Part shown: in pieces, positions 26,205 to 35,046 of the stretch
How positions within the stretch are numbered: the stretch's first letter is position 1
Layout of the letters: every line of letters starts with the position of its first letter
Assembly: GCF_000186445.1 (NCBI RefSeq)
Contig: NZ_GL636070.1
Location: 666,216 to 705,933 of the forward strand
DNA: 39,718 nt
DNA from: Streptococcus agalactiae ATCC 13813
GTDB lineage: Bacteria > Bacillota > Bacilli > Lactobacillales > Streptococcaceae
Direction of reading: 5' to 3'
Position numbers and translations under genes: made by a program
The notes under the pieces: model-generated
Databases searched by the model: none
The model's input: the letters and a program-made list of their open reading frames with translations, nothing else
Told to the model about the DNA's origin: nothing

Positions 26205-26871
26205 TCATGTCGGAAAAACATTTGGACGACAAGAGGTTTTAAAGGACTGTCATTTTCATCTTAAGAGAGGAGAAATAATTGGTATAATGGGTAAAAGTGG
26301 CAGTGGAAAAAGTAGCCTTGCCCGACTCATTATAGGACTAGATAGTCCTACTTGTGGTTCGATATATTTTCAAGGAAAAAATTACACACCTAAAGATGGT
26401 AAGGCGCAGATTATCCTTGTTTTTCAAGATGCGCTTAGTTCGGTCAACCCATATTTTAGTATTGAGGAAATTTTGAATGAAGCTTTTTATGGAAAAAAAA
26501 CAACTTTTGAATTATGCCAAATATTAGAAGCGGTGGGTTTAGATGGAACTTATCTAAAATATAAAGCTAGACAACTTAGTGGTGGTCAGCTACAGAGAGT
26601 TTGTATCGCTAGAGCTTTACTCTTAAAGCCTAAAATTATTATTTTTGATGAATCCTTAAGTGGATTAGACCCAGTAACTCAAATTAAAATGCTACGTTTA
26701 TTACAAAAATTAAAACGCCGTTATGAATTAAGTTTTATAATGATTTCTCATGACCCTAAAATTTGTCAAGCTATCTGTAACCGGGTCTTTCTGATAAAAA
26801 ATGGTTATTTAGTAGAAGATAATGAATTCTTGAAGAGAGCATGTTCTACTAACTGTTTGACCAATCTCTGA
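26191..26871 (+). CDS. nikE: Nickel-type ABC importer, ATPase NikE
   Basis: A 226-residue ABC ATPase, partner of NikD. Walker A is G-K-S-G-S-G-K-S-S and the signature L-S-G-G-Q-L-Q-R. Walker B reads I-I-I-F-D-E-S, with serine in place of the usual proline after the catalytic glutamate, so catalysis should be kept. ATG 26191 follows GAAGGAG; the upstream ATG at 26173 overlaps that ribosome site and is not used. It ends the nik operon. Only a weak 6-bp hairpin (26898–26915) follows, so read-through into pyrH is possible. Confidence 0.88.
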   Translation: MLVCNHVGKTFGRQEVLKDCHFHLKRGEIIGIMGKSGSGKSSLARLIIGLDSPTCGSIYFQGKNYTPKDGKAQIILVFQDALSSVNPYFSIEEILNEAFYGKKTTFELCQILEAVGLDGTYLKYKARQLSGGQLQRVCIARALLLKPKIIIFDESLSGLDPVTQIKMLRLLQKLKRRYELSFIMISHDPKICQAICNRVFLIKNGYLVEDNEFLKRACSTNCLTNL

Positions 26872-26953
26872 ATTATTATGTTTTTCTTATTTTAGGAGTT
26901 GATAAAGAAATCAACTTACTAGTGTCATTGCTCTATTAAAATTTTGCCTTTTA

Positions 26954-26962
26954 TGGTAGAAT
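26954..26962 (+). promoter_or_regulatory. Extended -10 promoter of pyrH
   Basis: TG-G-TAGAAT at 26954–26962, 30 bases before the pyrH start. Confidence 0.6.
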
Positions 26963-26991
26963 AATAAAGACAAAATAAGGAGAACATAGTA

Positions 26992-27720
26992 GTGGAACCT
27001 AAATATCAACGTATATTAATTAAGTTATCTGGCGAAGCATTGGCGGGAGATAAGGGTGTCGGTATTGACATTCCTACCGTTCAATCTATTGCAAAAGAAA
27101 TTGCCGAAGTACACAATTCAGGTGTTCAAATAGCACTTGTCATTGGTGGAGGTAATCTTTGGCGTGGAGAACCTGCAGCAGAAGCAGGGATGGATCGTGT
27201 TCAAGCTGATTATACAGGAATGTTAGGGACAGTAATGAATGCTCTTGTAATGGCTGATAGCCTTCAACAATATGGGGTAGATACTAGAGTTCAAACAGCT
27301 ATTCCAATGCAAACTGTTGCTGAGCCTTACGTACGTGGTCGTGCTTTACGTCATCTAGAGAAGAATCGTATTGTTGTCTTTGGAGCGGGTATTGGTTCGC
27401 CTTATTTCTCAACTGATACAACAGCAGCGCTTCGTGCTGCTGAGATTGAGGCAGAAGCAATTTTAATGGCTAAAAATGGAGTAGATGGTGTTTATAATGC
27501 TGATCCAAAGAAAGATGCCAATGCTGTCAAATTTGATGAATTAACTCACGTTGAAGTAATAAAACGAGGGTTAAAAATCATGGATGCAACCGCATCAACT
27601 ATTTCAATGGATAATGATATTGACCTTGTTGTTTTCAATATGAATGAGACTGGTAATATTAAGCGTGTTGTTCTTGGAGAACAAATCGGAACAACTGTTT
27701 CAAACAAAGCATCTGAATAG
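26992..27720 (+). CDS. pyrH: UMP kinase
   Basis: A 242-residue amino-acid-kinase-fold UMP kinase, making UDP from UMP and ATP. Motifs are [10 protein letters not shown] (8–17), [10 protein letters not shown], and [13 protein letters not shown], all characteristic of bacterial PyrH. The start is GTG 26992, 9 bases after AAGGAG. It forms a classical pair with frr, 15 bases away. Confidence 0.97.
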   Translation: MEPKYQRILIKLSGEALAGDKGVGIDIPTVQSIAKEIAEVHNSGVQIALVIGGGNLWRGEPAAEAGMDRVQADYTGMLGTVMNALVMADSLQQYGVDTRVQTAIPMQTVAEPYVRGRALRHLEKNRIVVFGAGIGSPYFSTDTTAALRAAEIEAEAILMAKNGVDGVYNADPKKDANAVKFDELTHVEVIKRGLKIMDATASTISMDNDIDLVVFNMNETGNIKRVVLGEQIGTTVSNKASE

Positions 27721-27735
27721 GAGTGTATAAAAAAT

Positions 27736-28293
27736 ATGACTAAGGAAATCGTTACAAAAGCTCAAGAGCGTTTTGAGCAATCACACCAAAGTTTATCAAG
27801 AGAATTTGCAGGGATTCGTGCAGGACGTGCTAATGCTAGCTTGCTTGATCGTATTCAAGTTGAGTATTATGGAGCGCCAACCCCACTTAACCAATTAGCT
27901 TCTATTACTGTACCTGAAGCTCGTGTTCTTTTAATTTCACCATTTGATAAATCATCAATCAAAGATATTGAGCGTGCTATTAACGAATCAGATTTAGGTA
28001 TTAATCCTGCAAATGATGGTTCAGTTATTCGTCTTGTTATTCCAGCTTTGACAGAAGAAACACGTCGTGATTTAGCTAAAGAAGTGAAAAAAGTCGGAGA
28101 AAATGCTAAGATTGCTATCCGTAATATTCGCCGTGATGCTATGGATGAAGCTAAGAAGCAAGAAAAGAATAAAGAAATTACAGAAGATGACTTGAAATCT
28201 CTTGAAAAAGATATTCAAAAGGCTACTGATGATGCTGTAAAACATATTGATGAGATGACTGCTAATAAAGAAAAAGAATTGTTGGAAGTTTAA
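27736..28293 (+). CDS. frr: Ribosome recycling factor
   Basis: A 185-residue protein of standard length. [31 protein letters not shown] and the C-terminal helical segment [10 protein letters not shown] identify it. With EF-G it splits post-termination ribosomes. It is cotranscribed with pyrH. A terminator-like hairpin stands between it and cvfB. Confidence 0.98.
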   Translation: MTKEIVTKAQERFEQSHQSLSREFAGIRAGRANASLLDRIQVEYYGAPTPLNQLASITVPEARVLLISPFDKSSIKDIERAINESDLGINPANDGSVIRLVIPALTEETRRDLAKEVKKVGENAKIAIRNIRRDAMDEAKKQEKNKEITEDDLKSLEKDIQKATDDAVKHIDEMTANKEKELLEV

Positions 28294-28346
28294 TAGTAAC
28301 GTTTGCTATCTTTATTATGATTGGCAAGTAATAAAATGATTATGGA

Positions 28347-28398
28347 GGTAACTGATAGAATCAAAACCAGATGGATTTGGTTTGTCGGTTACCTTTTT
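28347..28398 (+). terminator. Terminator or attenuator between frr and cvfB
   Basis: GGTAAC (28347–28352) pairs with GTTACC (28388–28393), with an inner AAACCA/TGGTTT stem (28364–28369 and 28378–28383). Five T residues follow. The cvfB ribosome site AAAAGGAG begins two bases later, so the element can act on cvfB expression as well as ending pyrH–frr transcripts. Confidence 0.65.
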
Positions 28399-28410
28399 AA
28401 AAGGAGAAAA

Positions 28411-29265
28411 ATGAATACATTATTGGCGACAGTCATAACAGGCTTAGTAACTGATGAAAACAAAGATTTTTACTTTATCCAAAAAGATGGCTTTACCTTT
28501 GCATTATCAAAGTCAGAAGGAGAGCATCACATTGGTGAAATGGTTAAAGGATTCGCCTATATAGATATGCAACAAAAAGCACGTCTTACAACTAAAGAAA
28601 CATTTGCGACTCGAGATCATTATGGTTGGGGGACAGTTACTGAGGTACGTAAAGACTTGGGAGTATTTCTTGATACTGGTCTTCCAGATAAGCAAGTGGT
28701 TGTTTCTTTGGATGTTCTTCCTGAATTGAAAGAACTTTGGCCTAAAAAAGGTGATCGCCTCTACGTTTGCTTAGATGTTGATAAAAAAGATCGTCTCTGG
28801 GCTCTCCCCGCAGATCCTGAAGTATTTCAACGAATGGCAACCCCTGCATATAATAATATGCAAAATCAAAATTGGCCAGCAATCGTTTATCGCTTAAAAT
28901 TGTCAGGAACTTTTGTTTATCTACCAGAAAATAATATGCTTGGCTTTATTCACCCTAGTGAACGTTACAGTGAACCTCGTTTAGGGCAAGTGCTGGATGC
29001 ACGAGTTATTGGCTTTAGAGAAGTTGATAGAACCTTAAATTTATCATTAAAGCCTCGTTCTTTTGAAATGTTAGAAAATGACGCACAAATGATTTTAACG
29101 TATTTAGAAAGTAACGGAGGATTCATGACTTTAAATGATAAATCTTCTCCAGAGGAAATTAAAGCTACTTTTGGAATTTCCAAAGGTCAGTTTAAAAAAG
29201 CACTTGGAGGACTCATGAAAGCTAAAAAGATCAAACAAGATCAGCTAGGTACAGAATTATTATAA
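28411..29265 (+). CDS. cvfB: CvfB-family S1 RNA-binding protein
   Basis: A 284-residue protein made of S1-like beta-barrel domains (about 1–65, 68–140, 145–215) and a C-terminal winged helix (about 225–284, with E-I-K-A-T-F-G-I-S-K-G-Q-F-K-K-A-L-G-G-L). It resembles CvfB/YitL of Firmicutes, an RNA-binding virulence regulator in Staphylococcus. ATG 28411 follows AAAAGGAG. A longer frame back to a TTG at 28321 would run through the hairpin region and is rejected. Confidence 0.9.
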   Translation: MNTLLATVITGLVTDENKDFYFIQKDGFTFALSKSEGEHHIGEMVKGFAYIDMQQKARLTTKETFATRDHYGWGTVTEVRKDLGVFLDTGLPDKQVVVSLDVLPELKELWPKKGDRLYVCLDVDKKDRLWALPADPEVFQRMATPAYNNMQNQNWPAIVYRLKLSGTFVYLPENNMLGFIHPSERYSEPRLGQVLDARVIGFREVDRTLNLSLKPRSFEMLENDAQMILTYLESNGGFMTLNDKSSPEEIKATFGISKGQFKKALGGLMKAKKIKQDQLGTELL

Positions 29266-29365
29266 ACTTTTGAACTTTTAAAGTTTTCTCACGAGGTCAT
29301 TTTAGTTATAGCTAGAATTAATGGCTAATTATAGAAAAAAGCTGAGAGGAAATTTTGGCTTTTTT

Positions 29366-29374
29366 TGTTATAAT
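29366..29374 (+). promoter_or_regulatory. Extended -10 promoter of msrA
   Basis: TG-T-TATAAT at 29366–29374. The 15 bases TTTTGTTATAATGTA are identical to those at the phoH promoter. Confidence 0.65.
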
Positions 29375-29402
29375 GTATTTATTAAAAAGAATGGAGAACG
29401 AT

Positions 29403-29912
29403 ATGGAACGTGCGATTTTTGCTGGAGGTTGTTTTTGGTGTATGATACAACCATTTGAAGAATTAGATGGTATTGAATCTGTTTTATCAGGATACACTGG
29501 AGGACATGTTGAGAATCCAACTTATAAAGAAGTTTGTAGTAAAACTACTGGACATACAGAAGCTGTTGAAATTATTTTTAATCCTGAAAAAATCTCTTAT
29601 GCAGATTTAGTTGAGTTATATTGGGCACAAACAGATCCAACAGACGCTTTTGGTCAGTTTGAAGATCGTGGGGATAATTATCGTCCTGTCATCTTTTATG
29701 AGAATGAAGAGCAACGTCAGATTGCTCAAAAATCAAAAGATAAGCTACAAGCTTCGGGTAGATTTGATAGACCAATTGTAACCAGCATTGAGCCTGCTGA
29801 TACTTTTTACCCAGCAGAAGACTATCATCAAGCATTCTATCGGACTAACCCTGCTCGTTACGCCTTGAGTAGTGCCAGAAGACATGCATTTCTAGAGGAG
29901 AACTGGCATTGA
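29403..29912 (+). CDS. msrA: Peptide methionine-S-sulfoxide reductase A
   Basis: A 169-residue MsrA. The catalytic motif G-G-C-F-W-C is at 8–13 (Cys10 is the nucleophile). G-Y-T-G-G and the C-terminal Y-H-Q-A-F-Y segment are also in place. It repairs oxidised methionine. The start at ATG 29403 follows GGAGAA; an upstream TTG frame crosses the promoter. The stop overlaps the TTG start of the next gene. Confidence 0.95.
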   Translation: MERAIFAGGCFWCMIQPFEELDGIESVLSGYTGGHVENPTYKEVCSKTTGHTEAVEIIFNPEKISYADLVELYWAQTDPTDAFGQFEDRGDNYRPVIFYENEEQRQIAQKSKDKLQASGRFDRPIVTSIEPADTFYPAEDYHQAFYRTNPARYALSSARRHAFLEENWH

Positions 29913-30124
29913 GAAAATCATTTTACAGTTGGTTGATGACACAAAGAAATCCAAAATCAAATGAACCAGTAGCAATCCTAGCAGATTACGCTTTTGATGA
30001 AACCACTTTTCCAAAACATAGTTCGGATTTTGAAACAGTTAGTCGTTATTTAGAAGATGAGGCCAGTTTTTCCTTTAATTTAACAGATTTTGATGATATT
30101 TGGGAAGATTATCTCAATCATTAA
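29909..30124 (+). CDS. YozE-like (UPF0346) protein
   Basis: A 71-residue acidic protein with the YozE SAM-like fold pattern: S-F-Y-S-W-L-M-T near the start, [11 protein letters not shown], then [10 protein letters not shown]. The family is common in Bacilli and has no established role. The start is TTG 29909, overlapping the msrA stop (TTGA), with GAGGAG 8 bases upstream. It is translationally coupled to msrA and ends at a strong terminator. Confidence 0.85.
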   Translation: MRKSFYSWLMTQRNPKSNEPVAILADYAFDETTFPKHSSDFETVSRYLEDEASFSFNLTDFDDIWEDYLNH

Positions 30125-30133
30125 CAATAATAT

Positions 30134-30160
30134 AGAGATTGTATTTTCAATCTCTTTTTT
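30134..30160 (+). terminator. Terminator after the msrA–yozE-like pair
   Basis: Stem AGAGATTG/CAATCTCT (30134–30141 and 30148–30155) followed by five more T residues. Confidence 0.92.
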
Positions 30161-30280
30161 AGGTTATAGAAATTGGACACATTGTCTAAGACTGTCTGAA
30201 AAGCAGGTTTTTTAATGGCAATCGTTTTCACAAAGGAGTAGAATATAGTCATCTAAAATATAGCCCTAGGGAGGTTGTTT

Positions 30281-32053
30281 ATGAGATATACAAATGGAAA
30301 TTTTGAAGCCTTTGCAAGACCTCGAAAACCTGAAGGTGTGGATAAAAAATCCGCTTATATTGTTGGTTCTGGTTTAGCAGGATTAGCTGCCGCTGTCTTT
30401 TTAATACGTGATGGTCAAATGGATGGTCAACGTATTCATATTTTTGAAGAACTACCTCTTTCTGGAGGATCACTTGACGGTGTCAAACGACCTGATATCG
30501 GTTTTGTAACGCGTGGTGGTCGTGAAATGGAAAATCACTTCGAATGTATGTGGGATATGTACCGTTCCATCCCCTCTCTCGAAGTTCCAGATGCTTCTTA
30601 TCTAGATGAATTTTATTGGCTTGACAAGGATGATCCCAATTCATCTAACTGTCGCCTCATTCATAAACAGGGGAATCGCTTAGAATCTGATGGTGATTTT
30701 ACACTCGGAACACATTCCAAAGAGTTAGTTAAGCTAGTCATGGAGACTGAAGAGTCTTTAGGTGCTAAGACGATTGAAGAAGTTTTTTCAAAAGAATTTT
30801 TTGAAAGTAATTTTTGGACTTATTGGGCTACTATGTTTGCCTTTGAGAAATGGCATTCAGCGATTGAAATGCGTCGATATGCTATGCGCTTTATCCATCA
30901 TATTGGTGGTCTGCCTGATTTCACTTCATTAAAATTTAATAAATATAATCAATATGATTCTATGGTGAAACCAATCATCAGTTATTTAGAGTCTCATAAT
31001 GTAGATGTTCAATTTGATAGCAAGGTAACTAATATCTCCGTAGACTTTAGGAACGGTCAGAAGCTTGCAAAAGCTATTCATCTCACAGTTGGTGGTGAAG
31101 CAAAAACAATTGATCTTACTCCAAATGATTTTGTTTTTGTAACGAATGGTTCTATCACTGAAAGTACGAACTATGGTAGTCATGATACTGTAGCTAAACC
31201 TAATACCGATTTGGGAGGTTCTTGGAATCTTTGGGAAAACTTAGCTGCTCAATCTGATGAATTTGGACATCCTAAAGTCTTCTACAAAGATATTCCAAAA
31301 GAGTCATGGTTTGTTTCTGCTACTGCAACAATAAAAGATCCAGCTATTGAACCTTATATAGAGCGTTTAACACATCGTGACCTCCATGATGGTAAAGTAA
31401 ATACCGGAGGCATTGTTACAGTTACAGATTCTAATTGGATGATGAGTTTTGCTATCCATCGCCAACCGCATTTCAAAGAGCAAAAGGAAAATGAAACAAT
31501 TGTTTGGATTTATGGACTCTATTCAAATGTGGAAGGTAATTATATTAAAAAACCAATTGAAGAATGTACTGGTCGAGAAATCACAGAAGAGTGGTTATAT
31601 CACTTAGGTGTTCCTGAAATGAAGATTCATGATTTATCTGATAAACAATATGTAAGTACAGTTCCTGTTTATATGCCTTACATTACTAGTTATTTCATGC
31701 CTCGAGTTAAAGGTGACCGACCAGATGTTATCCCGCAAGGTTCTGTTAACCTAGCCTTCATTGGTAATTTTGCAGAATCTCCATCTAGAGATACAGTATT
31801 TACAACGGAATATTCTATTAGAACTGCTATGGAAGCTGTTTATACTTTCTTAAATATTGAACGTGGTGTTCCAGAAGTCTTTAATTCAGCATTTGATATT
31901 CGTGTCTTGTTGCAATCTTTATACTATCTCAATGATAAGAAATCTGTTGAAGATATGGATTTACCAATACCTGCCTTAATGCGTAAAGTAGGCATGAAAA
32001 AAATTAGAGGAACTTATTTAGAAGAATTACTTCGAGAAGCTCATCTTTTATAA
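30281..32053 (+). CDS. ohyA: Oleate hydratase (67-kDa myosin-cross-reactive antigen family)
   Basis: A 590-residue FAD enzyme. The nucleotide motif G-S-G-L-A-G is at 29–34. G-G-R-E-M contains Glu82, the acid residue implicated in catalysis in studied members. Later conserved stretches are [12 protein letters not shown] and [20 protein letters not shown]. It adds water across the cis-9 double bond of oleic and palmitoleic acid, which detoxifies host antimicrobial fatty acids. The start is ATG 30281 after GGGAGG; TTG 30275 is too close. It stands alone, with no regulator beside it. Confidence 0.95.
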   Translation: MRYTNGNFEAFARPRKPEGVDKKSAYIVGSGLAGLAAAVFLIRDGQMDGQRIHIFEELPLSGGSLDGVKRPDIGFVTRGGREMENHFECMWDMYRSIPSLEVPDASYLDEFYWLDKDDPNSSNCRLIHKQGNRLESDGDFTLGTHSKELVKLVMETEESLGAKTIEEVFSKEFFESNFWTYWATMFAFEKWHSAIEMRRYAMRFIHHIGGLPDFTSLKFNKYNQYDSMVKPIISYLESHNVDVQFDSKVTNISVDFRNGQKLAKAIHLTVGGEAKTIDLTPNDFVFVTNGSITESTNYGSHDTVAKPNTDLGGSWNLWENLAAQSDEFGHPKVFYKDIPKESWFVSATATIKDPAIEPYIERLTHRDLHDGKVNTGGIVTVTDSNWMMSFAIHRQPHFKEQKENETIVWIYGLYSNVEGNYIKKPIEECTGREITEEWLYHLGVPEMKIHDLSDKQYVSTVPVYMPYITSYFMPRVKGDRPDVIPQGSVNLAFIGNFAESPSRDTVFTTEYSIRTAMEAVYTFLNIERGVPEVFNSAFDIRVLLQSLYYLNDKKSVEDMDLPIPALMRKVGMKKIRGTYLEELLREAHLL

Positions 32054-32061
32054 TGTAAAAT

Positions 32062-32094
32062 AAAATCGAGAAAACTTGTTTTTCTCGATTTTTT
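32062..32094 (+). terminator. Terminator after ohyA
   Basis: Stem AAAATCGAGAAAA/TTTTCTCGATTTT with a short CTTG-containing loop and a T run. Confidence 0.92.
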
Positions 32095-32134
32095 AGTTTT
32101 ACAACGACTAAAATCACCAAAGAAAATGAAATTT

Positions 32135-32143
32135 TGTTATAAT
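32135..32143 (+). promoter_or_regulatory. Extended -10 promoter of phoH
   Basis: TG-T-TATAAT at 32135–32143, in the same 15-base context as the msrA promoter. Confidence 0.65.
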
Positions 32144-32175
32144 GTAGTCACTTACTGTACGAAAAGGAAGATAAT

Positions 32176-33162
32176 TTGCAAGAATACTCTATCGAAATTA
32201 CTTTACAACATCCAGATGATATGATGTCACTCTTTGGCAGCAATGAGCGCCATTTAAAATTAATCGAAGAAAATTTAGATGTTATCATTCATGCTAGAAC
32301 TGAACGTGTTCAGGTATTAGGTGACTCTGAAGAAACAGTAGAAACCGCTCGGCTAACTATTGAAGCATTATTAGTGCTTGTTAACCGCGGGATGACTGTG
32401 AATACTTCAGATGTTGTAACAGCCTTATCCATGGCACAAAATGGTTCAATTGATAAATTCGTTGCCCTTTATGAGGAAGAAATTATTAAGGATAGCTATG
32501 GTAAGCCTATCCGTGTTAAGACTTTAGGGCAAAAAATATACGTTGATAGCGTTAAAAATCATGATGTTGTTTTTGGTATTGGGCCTGCTGGAACGGGAAA
32601 AACTTTTTTAGCAGTCACTCTAGCAGTAACGGCACTAAAGCGTGGTCAAGTTAAACGAATAATCTTAACGAGACCAGCAGTTGAAGCTGGTGAAAGCCTT
32701 GGTTTCTTGCCTGGAGATCTCAAAGAGAAAGTTGATCCTTATTTGAGACCAGTTTATGATGCCCTATATCAAATTTTAGGTAAAGAGCAAACAAGTCGCT
32801 TAATGGAGCGTGAAATCATCGAAATTGCTCCATTGGCTTACATGCGTGGTCGTACTTTAGATGATGCATTTGTCATATTAGATGAAGCGCAAAACACCAC
32901 TATAATGCAAATGAAAATGTTCCTAACACGACTTGGCTTCAATTCTAAAATGATTGTAAATGGCGATGTTAGCCAAATTGACTTACCAAAGAATGTTAAA
33001 TCTGGTTTGATTGATGCTGTTGAGAAATTACGAAATATCAAAAAGATTGACTTTATTCATTTATCAGCAAAGGATGTTGTAAGACACCCTGTCGTTGCTG
33101 AAATAATAAATGCTTATTCAGATTCAGAAAGTAGTCACAAGCTACAACCTGATAATGACTGA
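32176..33162 (+). CDS. phoH: PhoH family ATPase
   Basis: A 328-residue PhoH-like protein. An N-terminal KH-like region (about 1–70) precedes the ATPase core, with Walker A G-P-A-G-T-G-K-T (136–143), R-P-A-V-E-A-G-E-S-L-G-F-L-P-G, and Walker B F-V-I-L-D-E-A-Q-N. Family members are RNA helicase- or nuclease-associated ATPases. In Gram-positives the gene is often near ybeY, and here it lies 3 kb upstream, split from it by accessory genes. The start is TTG 32176 after AAAGGAAG. Confidence 0.93.
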   Translation: MQEYSIEITLQHPDDMMSLFGSNERHLKLIEENLDVIIHARTERVQVLGDSEETVETARLTIEALLVLVNRGMTVNTSDVVTALSMAQNGSIDKFVALYEEEIIKDSYGKPIRVKTLGQKIYVDSVKNHDVVFGIGPAGTGKTFLAVTLAVTALKRGQVKRIILTRPAVEAGESLGFLPGDLKEKVDPYLRPVYDALYQILGKEQTSRLMEREIIEIAPLAYMRGRTLDDAFVILDEAQNTTIMQMKMFLTRLGFNSKMIVNGDVSQIDLPKNVKSGLIDAVEKLRNIKKIDFIHLSAKDVVRHPVVAEIINAYSDSESSHKLQPDND

Positions 33163-33207
33163 TGTTTGCCACTAGGAGACGTTGTTAGAGAGTGTGCCAA
33201 TATGTAA

Positions 33208-33235
33208 AAAAACGCCTAATGCTTTAGGCGTTTTT
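33208..33235. terminator. Terminator between phoH and the nucleotidyltransferase gene
   Basis: Stem AAAACGCCTAA/TTAGGCGTTTT around TGCT, with A and T runs on both sides. It serves convergent genes. Confidence 0.92.
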
Positions 33236-33253
33236 ATGATGGTGTAATTCAAC

Positions 33254-34057
33254 TTAATCTATAAAGTGTTGAAAATTTTCTTTAAGCATGACGTCGAGAT
33301 GCATTATTATATCGTTTAATGTTTCTTTAACAGTGTGTTCGTTGGAGTTGAGATGGCATAGTTTAATGATATTTTCTTCGAAATGTTTAGGAAGCAATGT
33401 AGCATTCTTCTTAGCATAGGAAATCATTCTTTTTTCGCCAGGATGTGTCAACTTATTAAGTGCAAAGATAATATCAAAGTAGGAATCTAAGAAAGCAGTA
33501 GTTCTATGGTGAATACTAACAAAGTCTTGGCGTTTAAGGGCTTTTATAATTTGGTTATCGTAAGAGGGAAGTTTGCCAGTTAATAAGTTACGATTTTGAA
33601 TGATAATTTGTTTTTGTAACTGACTGGGATAAGAAACTTCGAATCTCTCTTTGAGTGATTGTAATTGATCTTCAGGATCATAGAGTATTTGGCAATTGAT
33701 GAGGTTATGCCAAAAACAAGTGGTGTATCCAATTCGAGAATTGTGGTGTTCAACAACATCTTCTAAGTCTGATAAAAAGTTATCTATGTTACGATAGAGA
33801 ATATCAATATCAGTTCCGTCGTTTAAAGTACCATTATCTTCAAGCTCCCAGTAATGATTGTTAAGTTCAATGTAATGACAGTGCTTGTTAAGGATACGTT
33901 TACGACTAGTGATATCAGGAGTTGCTGCACAATAAACATACAAATCATAATCGGAAGATTGGTCAAAACTGTCACCAGAGCGTGAGCCTCCGAGTGCTAT
34001 AGCAACAACATTTGGAAGTTTAGAGAAATCTTGCCAGAGTTTTGTGAAATGGTCCAT
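33254..34057 (-). CDS. DUF4037-type nucleotidyltransferase
   Basis: A 267-residue protein with a nucleotidyltransferase head. G-G-S-R-S-G-D-S (23–30) is followed by S-D-Y-D-L (35–39, Asp36 and Asp38), and a third acidic residue is probably in T-D-I-D-I-L-Y at about 81–87. The rest is helical and resembles the DUF4037 family, a relative of aminoglycoside and MNT-like transferases. The target (drug, protein or RNA) is unknown, and no HEPN partner is adjacent. A good minus-strand promoter is present upstream (34097–34125), and TAGGAGAG precedes the ATG. It looks like an accessory gene of its own transcription unit. Confidence 0.75.
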   Translation of the reverse strand: MDHFTKLWQDFSKLPNVVAIALGGSRSGDSFDQSSDYDLYVYCAATPDITSRKRILNKHCHYIELNNHYWELEDNGTLNDGTDIDILYRNIDNFLSDLEDVVEHHNSRIGYTTCFWHNLINCQILYDPEDQLQSLKERFEVSYPSQLQKQIIIQNRNLLTGKLPSYDNQIIKALKRQDFVSIHHRTTAFLDSYFDIIFALNKLTHPGEKRMISYAKKNATLLPKHFEENIIKLCHLNSNEHTVKETLNDIIMHLDVMLKENFQHFID

Positions 34058-34096
34058 AAATGCTCTCCTAAAAATGTAAAATATTGATGTGTCTCC

Positions 34097-34125
34097 ATTC
34101 TACAGGGCTATCTCTTTTTAGTCAA
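34097..34125 (-). promoter_or_regulatory. Promoter of the nucleotidyltransferase gene
   Basis: On the minus strand: TTGACT (34120–34125), 17-base spacer, TAGAAT (34097–34102), with a TGT extension. Confidence 0.75.
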
Positions 34126-34189
34126 TAATTAATAGTAAGTTAATAAAAGAGGTAACGGTTCTCATATTCAAGAAGTGTATATGAGTGAT

Positions 34190-34217
34190 TTGAAAAGGAG
34201 ATGTTTTATGCTACAAT
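34190..34217 (+). promoter_or_regulatory. Promoter of the second Nudix gene
   Basis: TTGAAA (34190–34195), 16-base spacer, TACAAT (34212–34217) with a TGC extension. A dyad CTCATAT/ATATGAG (34161–34167 and 34179–34185) lies just upstream and could be a regulator site. Confidence 0.65.
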
Positions 34218-34248
34218 ACGTACATATTAGTTTAAACAAGGTGATAGA

Positions 34249-34725
34249 ATGAAACAAGATTATATTTCCTACATTAGGTCAAAAGTTGGACATGAGACTA
34301 TCTTTTTAACATATTCTGGTGGTATTTTGACAGATGGTAAGGGACGTGTCCTACTCCAATTAAGAGCTGATAAGAATTCTTGGGGAATTATTGGTGGATG
34401 TATGGAGTTAGGTGAGTCATCAGTAGATACATTGAAAAGAGAATTTTTTGAAGAAACTGGATTGAGAGTGGAACCAATTAGACTGTTAAATGTTTATACT
34501 AACTTTCAAGACTCTTATCCCAATGGCGATAAAGCACAAACCGTCGGTTTTATTTATGAAGTAAGCTGTCCAAAACCAGTTAATATAGAAGGTTTTCATA
34601 ATGAGGAAACATTGCAATTGGACTATTTTTCTAAAGAAGACGTCAAAAATATTACGATCGTAAATGAACAACACCAATTAATTTTAGATGAATATTTTTC
34701 ACAAACATTCCAAATGGGGCGTTAA
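34249..34725 (+). CDS. Nudix hydrolase
   Basis: A 158-residue Nudix enzyme with a textbook box: Gly50, Glu56, R-E at 64–65, E-E at 68–69 and Gly71 (G-C-M-E-L-G-E...K-R-E-F-F-E-E-T-G-L). The flanking L-L-Q-L-R-A-D-K-N-S-W-G-I-I-G-G strand is seen in pyrophosphatases acting on nucleoside diphosphate derivatives. The substrate cannot be told. It has its own promoter and an AAGGTGA ribosome site. It is not closely linked to a partner gene. Confidence 0.88.
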   Translation: MKQDYISYIRSKVGHETIFLTYSGGILTDGKGRVLLQLRADKNSWGIIGGCMELGESSVDTLKREFFEETGLRVEPIRLLNVYTNFQDSYPNGDKAQTVGFIYEVSCPKPVNIEGFHNEETLQLDYFSKEDVKNITIVNEQHQLILDEYFSQTFQMGR

Positions 34726-35046
34726 AAGGATGGGAAATACTAGGTGTGACTTTAAAGAACTTCTAACTTTTATTGATATGTTGTTAGGCATGCTTGTAGA
34801 AATAAATGTTAAGAAAATAAGGAGTTCTCATTTGTATATTTTATAATTATTAAAAAGAGAAACAGTAGCTTGCAATAATTTAGTGACTGTTTTTTTAGAA
34901 AGCATAAGAAGTACAGAAAAAGAAAATTATGGAATATCGGATGGTGGGGATATGCTTTACTTACGGTATTGGAATGATATACTTAAAGAAATCCAGTTTT
35001 AGAAATCCATATTTCTAAGTAAAATAGCATAAAGGAGAGTAGATGA
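34726..35046. other. Stretch between the Nudix and methyltransferase genes
   Basis: No intact gene is visible. It holds the broken reading frame at 34832–35002, described separately, and a 38-codon frame from ATG 34730 that lacks a ribosome site and has no recognisable content. No terminator was seen after the Nudix gene. Confidence 0.5.
34832..35002 (+). pseudogene. Unknown small ORF broken at codon 5
   Basis: AAGGAG (34819–34824) precedes TTG 34832. The frame then reads M-Y-I-L, TAA (34844–34846), and continues open for 51 codons to TAG 35000–35002. The open part has a protein-like composition: L-L-K-R-E-T-V-A-C-N-N-L-V-T-V-F-L-E-S-I, then acidic and aromatic residues ending Y-W-N-D-I-L-K-E-I-Q-F. 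I do not recognise the family. It may be the C-terminal remnant of a larger gene or a small gene with a nonsense codon. Chance cannot be excluded. Confidence 0.4.

Noticed and set aside
26898-26915. Terminator after nikE
   Set aside because: The stem is only 6 bp (GTTGAT/ATCAAC) and is followed by a mixed sequence, not a T run.
28321-28410. N-terminal extension of CvfB from TTG 28321
   Set aside because: It runs through a terminator-like hairpin, and ATG 28411 has a perfect ribosome site and the family start.
30176-30186. GACA-CAT-TGTC dyad before ohyA as a fatty-acid regulator site
   Set aside because: Only 4-bp arms with no extension and no regulator gene beside it; it could be chance.
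34208-34251. A 14-codon frame with AAAAGGAGA upstream, overlapping the Nudix start as ATGA
   Set aside because: Its first codons form the TACAAT -10 of a good promoter, so transcription probably begins after its start codon.
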